A stretch of 64,000 bases of DNA from DATHTS01 sp041940425. Lineage in GTDB: Bacteria > Acidobacteriota > Blastocatellia > Pyrinomonadales > Pyrinomonadaceae. The number at the start of each line of letters is the position of its first letter. The stretch's first letter is position 1. The notes below the pieces were generated by a model that had not been told where the DNA came from, ran no database searches, and saw only the letters and a program-made list of their open reading frames with translations. The translations under genes and the position numbers were made by a program. The DNA lies in contig JBGTSF010000003.1 in assembly GCA_041940425.1 (NCBI GenBank), positions 1 to 64,000 on the forward strand, given 5' to 3'. Shown piece by piece: positions 8,369-16,655 of the stretch.

Positions 8369-9532
8369 ATGCGAAAATATGATGCGGTAATCATCGGCGG
8401 AGGCGCGGCTGGTCTTTTTTGCGCCATCGAAGCAGGAAAACGCGGGCGAAAAGTTTTAGTTATCGAACATAACAATCAGGTCGGCAGAAAGATTCTAATC
8501 TCCGGCGGCGGTCGCTGTAATTTTACAAACAAAAGCGTCCGACCGGAAAATTTTATTTCCCGGAATCCGCATTTCTGCAAATCCGCTCTGGCGCGCTACA
8601 CGCCGCAGGATTTTATCGAACTCGTCAAAAAACACCGGATCGAGTATTACGAAAAAAAACTCGGACAGCTTTTCTGCCGCGAAAGCTCGCGCCTCATCGT
8701 CGAGATGCTTCTCAAGGAATGCGAAAAAGCGAAAGCGGAAATCCGCGCGAATTGTTCTGTAAAAAATGTCGTCAAAAACAATCTTTTCGAGATCGAAACG
8801 AATCAGGGAAATTTTATTGCCGAAAATCTCGTCATCGCATCGGGCGGACTTTCTTTTCCGAAGATCGGCGCGAGCGGCTTCGGCTATCAGATCGCCAAAC
8901 AGTTCGGTTTGAAACTGACCGAAACGCGCCCGTCGCTCGTGCCGCTCGTTTTTTCAAACGGTCAGCAGTTTTCAAAACTCGCGGGCATTTCGATTGATTC
9001 GAGCGTTCAGACGGGAAAAACGTCGTTTCGGGAAAATATCTTGTTCACGCACCGCGGTTTGAGCGGTCCGGCGATTTTGCAGGTTTCAAATTACTGGCAA
9101 AAGGAAAAGCCGGTCAAGATAGATTTGATTCCCGAATTTAACGCGGAAGAAATTTTCGAACAAAACCGAACCGGCAAACAAAATCTCGATAATTTTTTAA
9201 GCAAATTTCTGCCCGCTCGTTTTGCCGAAATTTTTATTTCCCGAAATTTTACAAACAAACCGCTCAATCAATTAAGCAAAAAGGAAATCGCGCAAATTTC
9301 TCAAAAATTGAGCGATTGGCAGGTGCGTTTTGACGAAACCGAAGGCTGGCATAAGGCGGAAGTTACGCTCGGCGGCGTTGACACGGATGAACTTTCGTCG
9401 CAGACGATGGAATCGAACAAAGTTTCGAGACTCTTTTTTATCGGCGAAGTCGTGGACGTAACGGGTTGGCTCGGCGGCTACAATTTCCAATGGGCTTGGT
9501 CGTCCGCATTCGCCGCCGGAAATGCGATTTAA
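8369..9532 (+). CDS. BaiN/HI0933-family FAD-dependent oxidoreductase
   Basis: A 387-residue flavoprotein. The N-terminus DAVIIGGGAAGLFCAIEAG is a Rossmann FAD-binding GxGxxG site. KILISGGGRCNFTN at about residues 44-57 and the C-terminal FIGEVVDVTGWLGGYNFQWA with the FAD-closing helix are the signatures of the HI0933/YhiN/BaiN family. Some members act as bile-acid-type flavin reductases, but most have no proven substrate, so only the cofactor can be called with confidence. Length is normal. The gene stands alone; its stop codon touches the first copy of a duplicated structured repeat. Confidence 0.9.
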   Translation: MRKYDAVIIGGGAAGLFCAIEAGKRGRKVLVIEHNNQVGRKILISGGGRCNFTNKSVRPENFISRNPHFCKSALARYTPQDFIELVKKHRIEYYEKKLGQLFCRESSRLIVEMLLKECEKAKAEIRANCSVKNVVKNNLFEIETNQGNFIAENLVIASGGLSFPKIGASGFGYQIAKQFGLKLTETRPSLVPLVFSNGQQFSKLAGISIDSSVQTGKTSFRENILFTHRGLSGPAILQVSNYWQKEKPVKIDLIPEFNAEEIFEQNRTGKQNLDNFLSKFLPARFAEIFISRNFTNKPLNQLSKKEIAQISQKLSDWQVRFDETEGWHKAEVTLGGVDTDELSSQTMESNKVSRLFFIGEVVDVTGWLGGYNFQWAWSSAFAAGNAI

Positions 9533-9699
9533 AATTAAGCGGGGGAAACGTCTCCCACACCGTCTCCCCCTTTCATTCGTGCCGGTGACAGGGCGCCACC
9601 TAAACACGAACTCTGTTATAAATTAGCGAGGGAAACGTCTCCCACACCGTCTCCCTCTTTCATTCATGCCGGTAACAGGGCGTCACCAAACATGAACTC
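9531..9699. repeat. two tandem copies of an ~83-nt structured repeat
   Basis: Copy 1 is 9531-9613 and copy 2 is 9618-9699, offset 87 nt and about 85 percent identical. Each contains a 10-bp hairpin (GGGGGAAACG with CGTCTCCCCC in copy 1, GAGGGAAACG with CGTCTCCCTC in copy 2, 10-nt loop) followed by TTTC. Each then has a second short hairpin around GGTGACAGGGCGCCACC. One stem pair changes from G-C to A-T in a compensated way. Function is unknown; transcription termination or a small structured RNA are options. Confidence 0.8.
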
Positions 9700-9776
9700 C
9701 TTTAAAAACTTTCAATGTCCTAATTTTTACTTTCTCTTTTAGGAATTTCAAATCAGCTATCCAAAATAACTGTTGA

Positions 9777-9804
9777 ACAATTGTGTAAAATATGCCACAA
9801 TTGT
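9777..9804. promoter_or_regulatory. palindromic operator over the repressor start region
   Basis: ACAATTGTG (9777-9785) and CACAATTGT (9796-9804) form a perfect dyad with a 10-nt centre, ending 3 nt before the ATG at 9808. Each half is itself an ACAATTGT palindrome. A TTGAAC at 9773-9778 with CACAAT at 9796-9801 (17-nt spacing) could be the promoter. Binding of the encoded repressor here would block its own expression. Confidence 0.6.
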
Positions 9805-9807
9805 GGA

Positions 9808-10251
9808 ATGATGTCAAGCAGAAAATTAAAAAAATTTGAAAAAAAAGATTTCGTTGAAAGATTTGCCGAAGTTTGCGGCACTTCCGAAGCGTCCGAAATC
9901 GCCCGTTTGTTAGACATCTCCTATCAAGCCGCCCGGAATTATCTCGACAGCGACCGCTTGCCCGACACCGGTATTCTTTTGGTCATTGCCGAAAAAACCC
10001 CGTATTCGCTCCACTGGCTCTTAACCGGGCGCGGCGAAAAATTTGCCGACAATGCGGAAAATACGGAAGAGCAATTGTTTTTCGGCAAAGTGCGCGAAGC
10101 CGCCAAAGAAGGCTGTCTGTTGGCTATGCAGGAATCCGTCAGCGAAAACTCCGAAACCGCCGCGCCGAAAACTGTAACTCTGGATAATTCAAAAGTGCGA
10201 AGCGAAAAAACCAGGGAAGACCTGTCGTCGCCGAGTCTTTCGGAAGAGTAA
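9808..10251 (+). CDS. phage CI-type helix-turn-helix repressor
   Basis: 147 residues from the ATG at 9808. Residues 10-75 match the bacteriophage CI repressor N-terminal HTH family: FVERFAEVCGTSEASEIARLL, then DISYQAARNYLDSDRLPDTGILLVIAEKT, and the family's closing LHWLLTGRG. The C-terminal 70 residues are low-complexity, acidic and polar, without a LexA/CI-type peptidase domain, so self-cleavage is not expected. The upstream TTG at 9781 is an unlikely start because it falls inside the operator dyad. No other phage gene is adjacent, so this is an orphan regulator, probably autoregulated through the dyad at 9777-9804. Confidence 0.8.
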   Translation: MMSSRKLKKFEKKDFVERFAEVCGTSEASEIARLLDISYQAARNYLDSDRLPDTGILLVIAEKTPYSLHWLLTGRGEKFADNAENTEEQLFFGKVREAAKEGCLLAMQESVSENSETAAPKTVTLDNSKVRSEKTREDLSSPSLSEE

Positions 10252-10398
10252 CATACTTATTATTAGAAAATGACTGCTTACCCGATTTCAAAAACGGGTG
10301 AGTTTAGTGAGTTTTCGATAGTTTTATTCGCCTTTTGCCAAAGCTTCGGCTTTCCCTTCATTCAATTTTAAAAAATTCTCGTAAAAATCTTCGAAAAT

Positions 10399-11211
10399 TT
10401 ATCTGAACGCCGAAATGTCCATTCCGTAGCGGTCTTTGACGTAATCTTCCTGCGCCTGATTCAGATTTCGCAGATTTTCCAAACGCCTTTGCGATTTTTT
10501 GATGTGCGTTTTGGTCCGCTCTGCCATCTGCTTTAAAAGATTTCTGCCCTCGCGCATTTCGGCTTCGACCTTTTCGCGCAGAACGAAAAGTTCCGATAAC
10601 TCGGCTTTTAATTTTTCTTCGCGCAGTTCCTTCAGGCGGTTTTTGATCTGCCAAATTTGGCGAATCGCCCGCACGAGTTCGTCGCCGACGGAATCGCCGC
10701 GCACGAGGTCGGGCGAATCGCGGAAATCTTCGACGAGTTTGTTCAGTTTATTTTGATCGCCCGCCGAATACGCTTCATTTAATTTCGCCATCAGCTCGTG
10801 GCGTTTTTCTTTTTCCTCTTTGTCGAGTGCAAGATCGGGATGAATGATCCGCGCCAGATTGTGATACGCCTTTTTCGCTTCAACGGTCGGTCGCCATTTC
10901 TGCGTGCAGCCGTCCGCATTTTCGGCATCGGCGGCGGATTCTTCGGCGCGTTTTCGTAATTCTTCGGCGCGTTTTTTGATTTCTTCGTCATCCGGCACGA
11001 GCTTGACTTCCTCTTCGGCGATTTGCGCTTCGATCTCATCGAGTTCGGCGTAAAAACGCGCGACTTCCATTTTGTAATTCGCTTCAAACTGTTCTAGTTC
11101 GGCGCGCAGATCGGTCATTTCCTCTTCACGGCTCGCAAGGCGGTCTTTTAAACGGTCGAGAACTTTTTTCTTTTTGCTGAGTTCAATTTCTTCGGGCGAT
11201 AAAGCGTTCAT
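10399..11211 (-). CDS. coiled-coil protein with an internal J domain
   Basis: 270 residues from the ATG at 11209-11211 (MNALSPEEIEL). Longer in-frame starts exist but lack family support. Residues 10-115 are a charged coiled coil (KKKKVLDRLKDRLASREEEM). Residues 115-165 carry a J-domain core, KAYHNLARIIHPDLALD with the diagnostic HPD, then LMAKLNEAYSAGD. The C-terminal 90 residues are again coiled coil. A J domain stimulates DnaK-type Hsp70 ATPase, so this is probably an Hsp70 co-chaperone with a helical client-binding or dimerising part. Substrate is unknown. The 10252-10398 gap downstream contains a small ACCCG/CGGGT hairpin and nothing else recognised. Confidence 0.7.
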   Translation of the reverse strand: MNALSPEEIELSKKKKVLDRLKDRLASREEEMTDLRAELEQFEANYKMEVARFYAELDEIEAQIAEEEVKLVPDDEEIKKRAEELRKRAEESAADAENADGCTQKWRPTVEAKKAYHNLARIIHPDLALDKEEKEKRHELMAKLNEAYSAGDQNKLNKLVEDFRDSPDLVRGDSVGDELVRAIRQIWQIKNRLKELREEKLKAELSELFVLREKVEAEMREGRNLLKQMAERTKTHIKKSQRRLENLRNLNQAQEDYVKDRYGMDISAFR

Positions 11212-11286
11212 AAATTTTGTTTCTTGAAAATGTCTTGAATTTCCGCGACAAAATAGTATAGTAAAAATGAAACGAAAATTCGAGAT

Positions 11287-11478
11287 TTGATCACGATTGA
11301 CCAGCAGATATTGAGCGGCACACCCGTTTTCAAAGGAACTCGCGTGCCGATTCAATCTTTATTCCGGCATCTTAAAAGCGGTGTTACGATTAATGAATTT
11401 CTCGAAGATTTTCCGTCCGTCAAACGCGAACAGGTCATTCAACTTTTGGAAATTTCAAATAAAAAGGCGAAAGTTTGA
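11287..11478 (+). CDS. DUF433 protein (antitoxin-like)
   Basis: 63 residues. ITIDQQILSGTPVFKGTRVP followed by a short helical C-terminus is the hallmark of DUF433, a small winged-helix family often encoded as the antitoxin partner of PIN-domain toxins. The start is a TTG, since no ATG exists in frame. A nearby ATG at 11268 is out of frame and stops at once, so a small frameshift in the 5' end is possible. No toxin gene follows: the stop codon lies inside a strong terminator and the next gene is convergent. It may be solitary or a remnant. Confidence 0.75.
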   Translation: MITIDQQILSGTPVFKGTRVPIQSLFRHLKSGVTINEFLEDFPSVKREQVIQLLEISNKKAKV

Positions 11479-11501
11479 ACGATTCAAACTTTCGCCTTTT
11501 T
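11461..11501. terminator. bidirectional terminator overlapping the DUF433 stop
   Basis: A perfect 19-bp inverted repeat around the 3-nt loop CGA, with A5 on the left and T5 on the right, so it can stop transcripts from both sides. It serves the DUF433 gene and the convergent YARHG gene. The DUF433 stop codon is inside the left arm. Confidence 0.9.
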
Positions 11502-11543
11502 CCGGTGATAGTTTCGACACGCGAAACTTAAATTTTGGCTTTA

Positions 11544-12764
11544 TCAGCCCTCGAATTCAGAGAATTTGCTGATCGCCATCTCCTCGGCTGATTTGATCGC
11601 CGAAAGATTTTTCGATTCGATCTCGCTAAGCTCGTCGTCCTTAAAATCGGGATTCGGCTGATACCAGGGTTGTGATTCAAAGTATTTTTGCAATTCGGCA
11701 TCTTTGAAAATGCGCCCGCGGCGGGCGAAAATCTCGTTTCGCAAAATCCGCAAATCTTCCGTGAAAAGTCCGCTCAGAGCGTCTTCCGTCAAAAGTTCGG
11801 TCGAAAGACTTTCACGGAGTTTCGCTTCACGCGCGAGAATCAGATTGACGTTTTGCTGTTCGATCTCGCTGAGTTTTAATTTCGATTGGTCTTTCAGAGG
11901 CTTATACCAATCGCGCCATTCGAAATACTGGCGAACGCCGGGCGTTTCAAATTTGCGTCCGCGCCGCGCCCAAATCTCGTTGCGAATCATCCTGAGTTCC
12001 ATCATCGAAAGCCCGTCTAAAAGATCGTCGGTCAGCGCGACCGCCTGAAATTTGTCCATATCGCCGATGGCGATTGCCGTGTTGCGACCTTTGCTTTTTT
12101 CATTCAAAAGAGTTTCGATGTTTTTTCTTTCGATTTCATTCAAAACAGCCGGTGAATAATTCGGATTAGCTTTATACCAGTAACGCTCGTCGAAATATTT
12201 CTGAAGCCATTTTTCATCCGCGAAAGTCTTGCCGTGAATCGCTTCGATCTCGGCGATCAGAACGCGAAGTTCCGCCGACGAATAACTGCCCAGATTGTCT
12301 TCCGTGATCAATTTGTTCTGCCACAGACGCATATCGCCGGGCTGAATCGCCGGATGACGTTCGGCTTCGGCAAGCCGGATCAGATCGAGATTTTCGCGTT
12401 CGATCTTGGTCAAAACCGAATTGGAAAAATTCTCCTTCGGTTTATACCATGCTTGTTTTTCGAGATAATCCTGAATCGGACGCTCTTTGAAAACGCGCCC
12501 GTTTTTTCCGAAAACAACGCCTCTAAGAAGTTCAAGTTCGCTGACCACGCCGTAATCTTTCAGATCGTCGGTGTCCAATTTGTTCAGTTGCGCTTTGGTC
12601 AATCTCTTGTTCTTGAAATCGAAATTTTGCCAGTTTTGTTTTGCAAACCTGCTCCAACGCTCTTTTCGCGCTTTTTCATATTCGCCGTCCTGCGCGAAGA
12701 CGAAGGCTGAAAACATAAGCAAAATGAACATCAAAAAAGTTTTTCGTAATTTTCCGTTTTTCAT
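11544..12764 (-). CDS. secreted protein with four YARHG-type repeats
   Basis: A 406-residue exported protein with a signal peptide at 1-24 (FVFAQ). Four tandem domains of about 85 residues follow. The last three carry the pattern LRxxxNEIxARRGRxF...YFexxxWYxPnP..... LsEIExxNxxxI, which is the YARHG domain named after its core motif; the first is more divergent. YARHG domains occur in extracellular proteins of unknown function, so only location and domain type can be called. The start codon lies 3 nt beyond the stop of the OsmC-type gene, and both read leftwards as an operon. The shared terminator at 11461-11501 ends it. Confidence 0.85.
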   Translation of the reverse strand: MKNGKLRKTFLMFILLMFSAFVFAQDGEYEKARKERWSRFAKQNWQNFDFKNKRLTKAQLNKLDTDDLKDYGVVSELELLRGVVFGKNGRVFKERPIQDYLEKQAWYKPKENFSNSVLTKIERENLDLIRLAEAERHPAIQPGDMRLWQNKLITEDNLGSYSSAELRVLIAEIEAIHGKTFADEKWLQKYFDERYWYKANPNYSPAVLNEIERKNIETLLNEKSKGRNTAIAIGDMDKFQAVALTDDLLDGLSMMELRMIRNEIWARRGRKFETPGVRQYFEWRDWYKPLKDQSKLKLSEIEQQNVNLILAREAKLRESLSTELLTEDALSGLFTEDLRILRNEIFARRGRIFKDAELQKYFESQPWYQPNPDFKDDELSEIESKNLSAIKSAEEMAISKFSEFEG

Positions 12765-12767
12765 AAT

Positions 12768-13193
12768 CTATTCAACCTCGATAATTTCAAAATCGTTTGT
12801 AATTTTGGCGGTCGGTCGGACGGTCGCGGCGACCGAGCAATATTTCGTATCGGAAAGCGCGACCGCATCAGCAACCGCCTTTTCCGAAACGCTACGCCCA
12901 TATACGATATGGTGAATGTGAAACGCCGTAAAACGGCGCGGATATTCGTCGCGCCGCGTCCCCGTAATTTCGACTTTGTAATCGGTAATATCCTGCCGTT
13001 TTTTTTCCAGAATCGAAACGACATCAACCGCCGTGCAAGCCGCGACCGACATCAGAAGAAGTTCGAGCGGCGACGGCGCGCTTTTTCTATCGCCTTTGCC
13101 GTCAATCGCTTGCGCGTGTCCGCTCGGCGAAGTAGCGATAAAAAATTCGTCTCCGGCATATTGAATCGTTGCCCTATAATCGTTGTTTGTCAT
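12768..13193 (-). CDS. OsmC/Ohr-family peroxide reductase-like protein
   Basis: 141 residues. It has the family's two conserved cysteines, one in MSVAACTAVDVVSIL (Cys53) and one in DTKYCSVAATV near the C-terminus, and an N-terminal beta strand region ending in APSPLELLL. In OsmC/Ohr proteins these cysteines reduce organic or fatty-acid hydroperoxides with lipoylated or dihydrolipoamide-type partners. Sequence is nearer OsmC-like (YhfA-type) than Ohr. It is the first gene of a two-gene unit with the YARHG protein, so cell-envelope stress is a plausible context. Confidence 0.88.
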   Translation of the reverse strand: MTNNDYRATIQYAGDEFFIATSPSGHAQAIDGKGDRKSAPSPLELLLMSVAACTAVDVVSILEKKRQDITDYKVEITGTRRDEYPRRFTAFHIHHIVYGRSVSEKAVADAVALSDTKYCSVAATVRPTAKITNDFEIIEVE

Positions 13194-13357
13194 TGAAATT
13201 TTCTCCGTTTTGAACGCTCTTTATGAATTTTCTTGCCGAATTTTAGCACAGTTATTTTACAGACGAAGCTGTCTGACAACCATTGGCATATAAAATGCTT
13301 CAAAATGAGCGGCGAAGTTTCTCGCCCTTTGGTTTCGATTATTTCAGGAGAAAAAGA

Positions 13358-15004
13358 ATGAATAGATTAAAAAACGTTTTTTCGTTTTACGTGATTTTCG
13401 GTTTTATCATCGCCGGATTTTTGGTGACAACGGCAAACGCTCAACTTTACCGCAATGAGCGCGAAATACGCGACATCGTGCGAACGCTCAATTCAAAAAT
13501 TGACGATTTTCAGATGAATCTTTCCGACGAATACAGACGCGGTTCGTCAAACCGCGATGACCGCCGCGAGTTGGAAGATCAAATGCGGATTTTTGAATTC
13601 AAAGTGCGTGATTTCGAAGTCAATTTCGACCGCCGGCGCGAAAACGCCGACGATGTGATCGCCGTTCTCGACGAAGCGAAAAAAGCGGACGATATTGTCA
13701 AGCGGATGAATTTCAGCGAAAGAACCGACGAATTCTGGACTGATGTCCGTTATCAATTAGACCGGCTTGCCGCGAATTACAATGTTTCCTTTGATTGGAG
13801 AAACGGCACATCGCGCACATCTTCGAATAATCGCTATCCGACCGGAAATAATCGAAATCAGAGAAATACTCCGCCTGTCATAAATCGAAATTCAAACAGT
13901 TACGGTTTGACCGGAACTTATCAACTCGACGAATCGCGCAGTGAAAACGCGAGCGACATCGCCGAACGGGCGATTGACCGAAACGACATCAACAATCAAT
14001 CGAATCGTCAGGATTTGGAAGACAAATTGGAATCGCCCGAACAATTGGCGATTGACATTCGCGGAAATCAGGTAACGCTCGCGTCCTCAAAATCTTCGCC
14101 CGTTTTATTGACGGCGAACGGTCAGGATCAGGTGGAAAATATTAATGGCAGAACGGTTCGGCTTCGCGCGACACTGCGCGGCGATGAACTCGTCATTGCC
14201 AGCAGAGGCGGCGAAACCGATTACACGATCACTTTTACTCCGATTGACAACGGGCGCGGTCTGAAAGTTACGCGCCGCATCACGACCGACTATCTGCGTC
14301 AGACGGTTTTTGCCGAAAGCGTCTATGACAAGACCGATTCGGTCGCGCGGCTCGGCATTGACACCGGAAATTATTCCGACGATGACGAAACGTATTCGAG
14401 CAACGATCCGAACGATTATCCGGGCGCGAATAATTCCGGCAATAATCCGCGTGTAAATTATCCGCGCACGGGCGAATATATCGTGCCGAACGGGACGATC
14501 ATCACGGCGATTTTGGATAACCGGATCAACACGAAAGCGTCGCAAAACAATGACCGGTTCACGATGACCGTCCAATCGCCGAACGAATTTCGCGGCGCGG
14601 TGATCGAAGGTCATCTTTCGGGCATTGACCGTTCGGGCAAAGTTTCCGGTCGCTCGGAAGTTACATTCAATTTCGACCGCATTCGTTTGAGAAACGGAAA
14701 AGTTTACGATTTCGCGGGCTTCCTGCAATCCATCACCGATCAGGACGGCAAGCAGATCAGAGTCGGCACGGAAGGCGATGCGAAGAGCGACAGCCAGACG
14801 AAAGAAACCGTTAAACGCGGCGGCATCGGCGCAGGGATAGGCGCAATTATCGGCGCGATCGCGGGCGGCGCGAAAGGCGCGGTTCTCGGCGCGATCATCG
14901 GCGGGGGCGCGGGCGCGGGTTCGGTAATCTTAACCGGCAAAGAAGACCTCGAACTCCAACAAGGCTCGACCATTACCATTCAGGCTTCTTCGCCGATCAG
15001 ATAA
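13358..15004 (+). CDS. exported protein with C-terminal glycine zipper
   Basis: 548 residues from the ATG at 13358, which has AGGAGA 10 nt upstream; an earlier in-frame ATG at 13283 adds a non-signal extension and is rejected. Residues 1-29 are a signal peptide (VTTANAQ). Residues 30-145 are helical and charged. A Ser/Asn/Arg-rich linker leads to a beta-rich middle part, and another follows (DYPGANNSGNN). Residues 370-480 (YIVPNGTIITAILDNRINTK) resemble a secreted beta domain common in Acidobacteriota. Residues 495-530 are a glycine zipper (GAGIGAIIGAIAGGAKGAVL). It probably sits at the inner face of the outer membrane or in the periplasm. Function unknown. Confidence 0.75.
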   Translation: MNRLKNVFSFYVIFGFIIAGFLVTTANAQLYRNEREIRDIVRTLNSKIDDFQMNLSDEYRRGSSNRDDRRELEDQMRIFEFKVRDFEVNFDRRRENADDVIAVLDEAKKADDIVKRMNFSERTDEFWTDVRYQLDRLAANYNVSFDWRNGTSRTSSNNRYPTGNNRNQRNTPPVINRNSNSYGLTGTYQLDESRSENASDIAERAIDRNDINNQSNRQDLEDKLESPEQLAIDIRGNQVTLASSKSSPVLLTANGQDQVENINGRTVRLRATLRGDELVIASRGGETDYTITFTPIDNGRGLKVTRRITTDYLRQTVFAESVYDKTDSVARLGIDTGNYSDDDETYSSNDPNDYPGANNSGNNPRVNYPRTGEYIVPNGTIITAILDNRINTKASQNNDRFTMTVQSPNEFRGAVIEGHLSGIDRSGKVSGRSEVTFNFDRIRLRNGKVYDFAGFLQSITDQDGKQIRVGTEGDAKSDSQTKETVKRGGIGAGIGAIIGAIAGGAKGAVLGAIIGGGAGAGSVILTGKEDLELQQGSTITIQASSPIR

Positions 15005-15025
15005 AAAATATAAATTTATACTCAC

Positions 15026-15068
15026 AAAAATATCCGGCTCGAAAATTTTTCGGTCGGATATTTTTTTT
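15026..15068 (+). terminator. rho-independent terminator
   Basis: AAAAATATCCG and CGGATATTTTTTTT form a stem with an 18-nt loop and a long T run, 22 nt after the stop of the glycine-zipper gene. Confidence 0.75.
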
Positions 15069-15107
15069 GTTAGTGTTTTTAGGGAAATGCTGAAATTGAT
15101 TTTCATA

Positions 15108-15303
15108 AATTGCCAATAGCTTCAGCTAGTGGATGAGTTTGAAAATTGACAAGCGGCTTTAGCCAAACTTCTTAAATTAAAATTTCCTTTCGGCATTAGC
15201 CGCAATTTACGCTAAAGCGATAAAGATTTGGATTTTTTCAATAGTTTGGCTAAAGCCTTATTTCATACTTTTCGCTGTCCACTAGCTGAAGCTAGTGGCA
15301 ATT
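15108..15303. repeat. 196-bp nested inverted-repeat element
   Basis: Outer arms 15108-15133 and 15278-15303 are 26-bp inverted copies with one mismatch (core AGCTTCAGCTAGTGG). An inner pair, GGCTTTAGCCAAACT near 15154 and AGTTTGGCTAAAGCC near 15243, lies inside, with a third GCATTAGCC/GCTAAAGCG region in the middle. The whole folds as a branched hairpin. No coding capacity. Together with the terminator it fills the 15005-15330 gap. Confidence 0.8.
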
Positions 15304-15330
15304 GATAATGCGTTTGTTTAGAACATTTTT

Positions 15331-15729
15331 TTAATCCAAAATCATAATCTTGCCTTCGCCCGTAACGACCGTTTCGCCTGCCTGATTCGTGCAGACGGTT
15401 TCGATCGTAACAATCGGCTTATCTTCGCGGATGTCCTTGACGGTCGCCGTCGCCGTTACCGTGTCGTCAATAAAAACAGGCGCGACAAAACGCATCGTCT
15501 GCGATAGATAGACGACTCTTCTTTCCTTGAATTCATAGCCGAGAACCGCCGAGATGAGCGCGCCGGAGATCATCCCGTGCGCGATGCGTTTTTTAAAGCG
15601 CGTCCGGGCGGCGAATTCTTCGTCCAGATGTATCGGGTTGAAATCGCCGGAAAGCTCGGCAAAAGCGCGAACGACTTCATCAGTTATTTTTTTCGATGTC
15701 GAGAATTTATCTCCGATCTTTATGTCCAT
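15331..15729 (-). CDS. MaoC-like (R)-specific enoyl-CoA hydratase
   Basis: 132 residues from the ATG at 15727-15729 (MDIKIGDKF); an in-frame TTG eight codons upstream is less likely. It is a single hot-dog domain. SGDFNPIHLDEEFA holds the hydratase-2 Asp and His catalytic pair, and AHGMISGALISAVLG is the following conserved helix. Relatives hydrate trans-2-enoyl-CoA to (R)-3-hydroxyacyl-CoA, feeding polyhydroxyalkanoate synthesis or fatty-acid beta-oxidation. No pathway partner is adjacent. It is divergent from the winged-helix gene at 15803. Confidence 0.88.
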   Translation of the reverse strand: MDIKIGDKFSTSKKITDEVVRAFAELSGDFNPIHLDEEFAARTRFKKRIAHGMISGALISAVLGYEFKERRVVYLSQTMRFVAPVFIDDTVTATATVKDIREDKPIVTIETVCTNQAGETVVTGEGKIMILD

Positions 15730-15802
15730 TTTCGTAATTGATTTGTCCGTCAAACTTTTCGATAATTTTTTACAGGAATTTTTTCAAAAGAGGTTTCAGA
15801 AT

Positions 15803-16603
15803 TTGAATATACCAAAACTTCCCGAAGAGATCGAAAACTACCGCGACAAAAAATGGCGGCGCGAGGAAACTTTAAAGGTCGAAAACGCATTGCAGATCGA
15901 AGCGATGGTCGAAGACCTCGGATTTTGTCTGGCGTTGACCGACGTGCGGACGAATCTGCCGAGCGTTTATATTGCGGTCTGCGGTCGGCGCGACGCGCAC
16001 GCGCCGAAAAATGTGCAGAAGGATTATGAGATGAGTCTGGCGTGGACGCTCAAGGACGAAGTGATGATGCGCGGGCGAGTTTATTATTCAAAACTCTGCA
16101 AAGGTCGCGCGATGTTCGTCGCGCCGCGCCTGATTCCCTATTTTAACGCGATCTGGGGCGTTCCGAAATCACGAGAGCAAAGCGCGTTGTCGGGCAGTGC
16201 GAATAAAATCCTCAAAGTTTTGCGAAAAGAGTGGGAAATGGGAACGTCGGACTTAAAACAGGAAGCGGAGATTACGACGCGCCCGCGTCTGAACAAAGCT
16301 CTCGACAAGCTCCAGCGCACGATGAAAGTCATCCCTTCGGAAGTCGTGTATCAGCCGCGTTTCACATACATCTGGACGCTCGCCGAAGCGCGTTTTCCAA
16401 AAGAGTTATCAATCAAAATTCCGCGTGCAGAGGCGATCAAGAAACTCGCCGAAAACTTTTTGCGGATCTGCGGCACGACCGCTCGCGGTGAATTTGCCAG
16501 AGCCTTCGGCTTGACGCGCAAAGAAGCGGGAAAAGCGAATCATCAATTGGTTGACGAAGGTTTTGCGGAACGATTGGCAACAGGAATTTATCGAGTAAGA
16601 TAG
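15803..16603 (+). CDS. winged-helix protein, possibly AlkZ/YcaQ-related
   Basis: About 266 residues from a TTG at 15803 with AGAGG 9 nt upstream. An ATG at 15722 is possible but would overlap the start of the divergent MaoC gene. The N-terminal part is alpha/beta (MVEDLGFCLALTDVRTNLPSVYIAV). The middle has KGRAMFVAPRLIPYFNAIW. The C-terminus carries at least two winged-helix-like segments (LKQEAEITTRPRLNKALDKLQ, and TTARGEFARAFGLTRKEAGKA). This order resembles the AlkZ-related family around the interstrand-crosslink DNA glycosylase YcaQ, but I do not see that enzyme's catalytic motif, so DNA binding is better supported than glycosylase activity. Alternatively a transcription factor. Confidence 0.55.
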   Translation: MNIPKLPEEIENYRDKKWRREETLKVENALQIEAMVEDLGFCLALTDVRTNLPSVYIAVCGRRDAHAPKNVQKDYEMSLAWTLKDEVMMRGRVYYSKLCKGRAMFVAPRLIPYFNAIWGVPKSREQSALSGSANKILKVLRKEWEMGTSDLKQEAEITTRPRLNKALDKLQRTMKVIPSEVVYQPRFTYIWTLAEARFPKELSIKIPRAEAIKKLAENFLRICGTTARGEFARAFGLTRKEAGKANHQLVDEGFAERLATGIYRVR

Positions 16604-16608
16604 ATTTT

Positions 16609-16636
16609 TCACCACAAAGGCACAAAGAACACAAAA
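16609..16636. repeat. left CACAAAGG repeat flanking the GxxExxY gene
   Basis: Two-and-a-half 8-9-nt units (CACAAAGG, CACAAAGA, ACACAAAA). The same array appears inverted at 17096-17121, so the GxxExxY gene lies between inverted copies. Confidence 0.7.
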
Positions 16637-16655
16637 TTTTTTTGAGGTAAGTTTT

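Noticed and set aside
9531..9699. CRISPR array
   Set aside because: Only two copies, adjacent without a spacer of constant length, and no cas genes nearby.
15554..15802. Upstream extension of the winged-helix gene
   Set aside because: It would be antisense to the conserved MaoC hydratase sequence, and the TTG at 15803 has a good ribosome-binding site.
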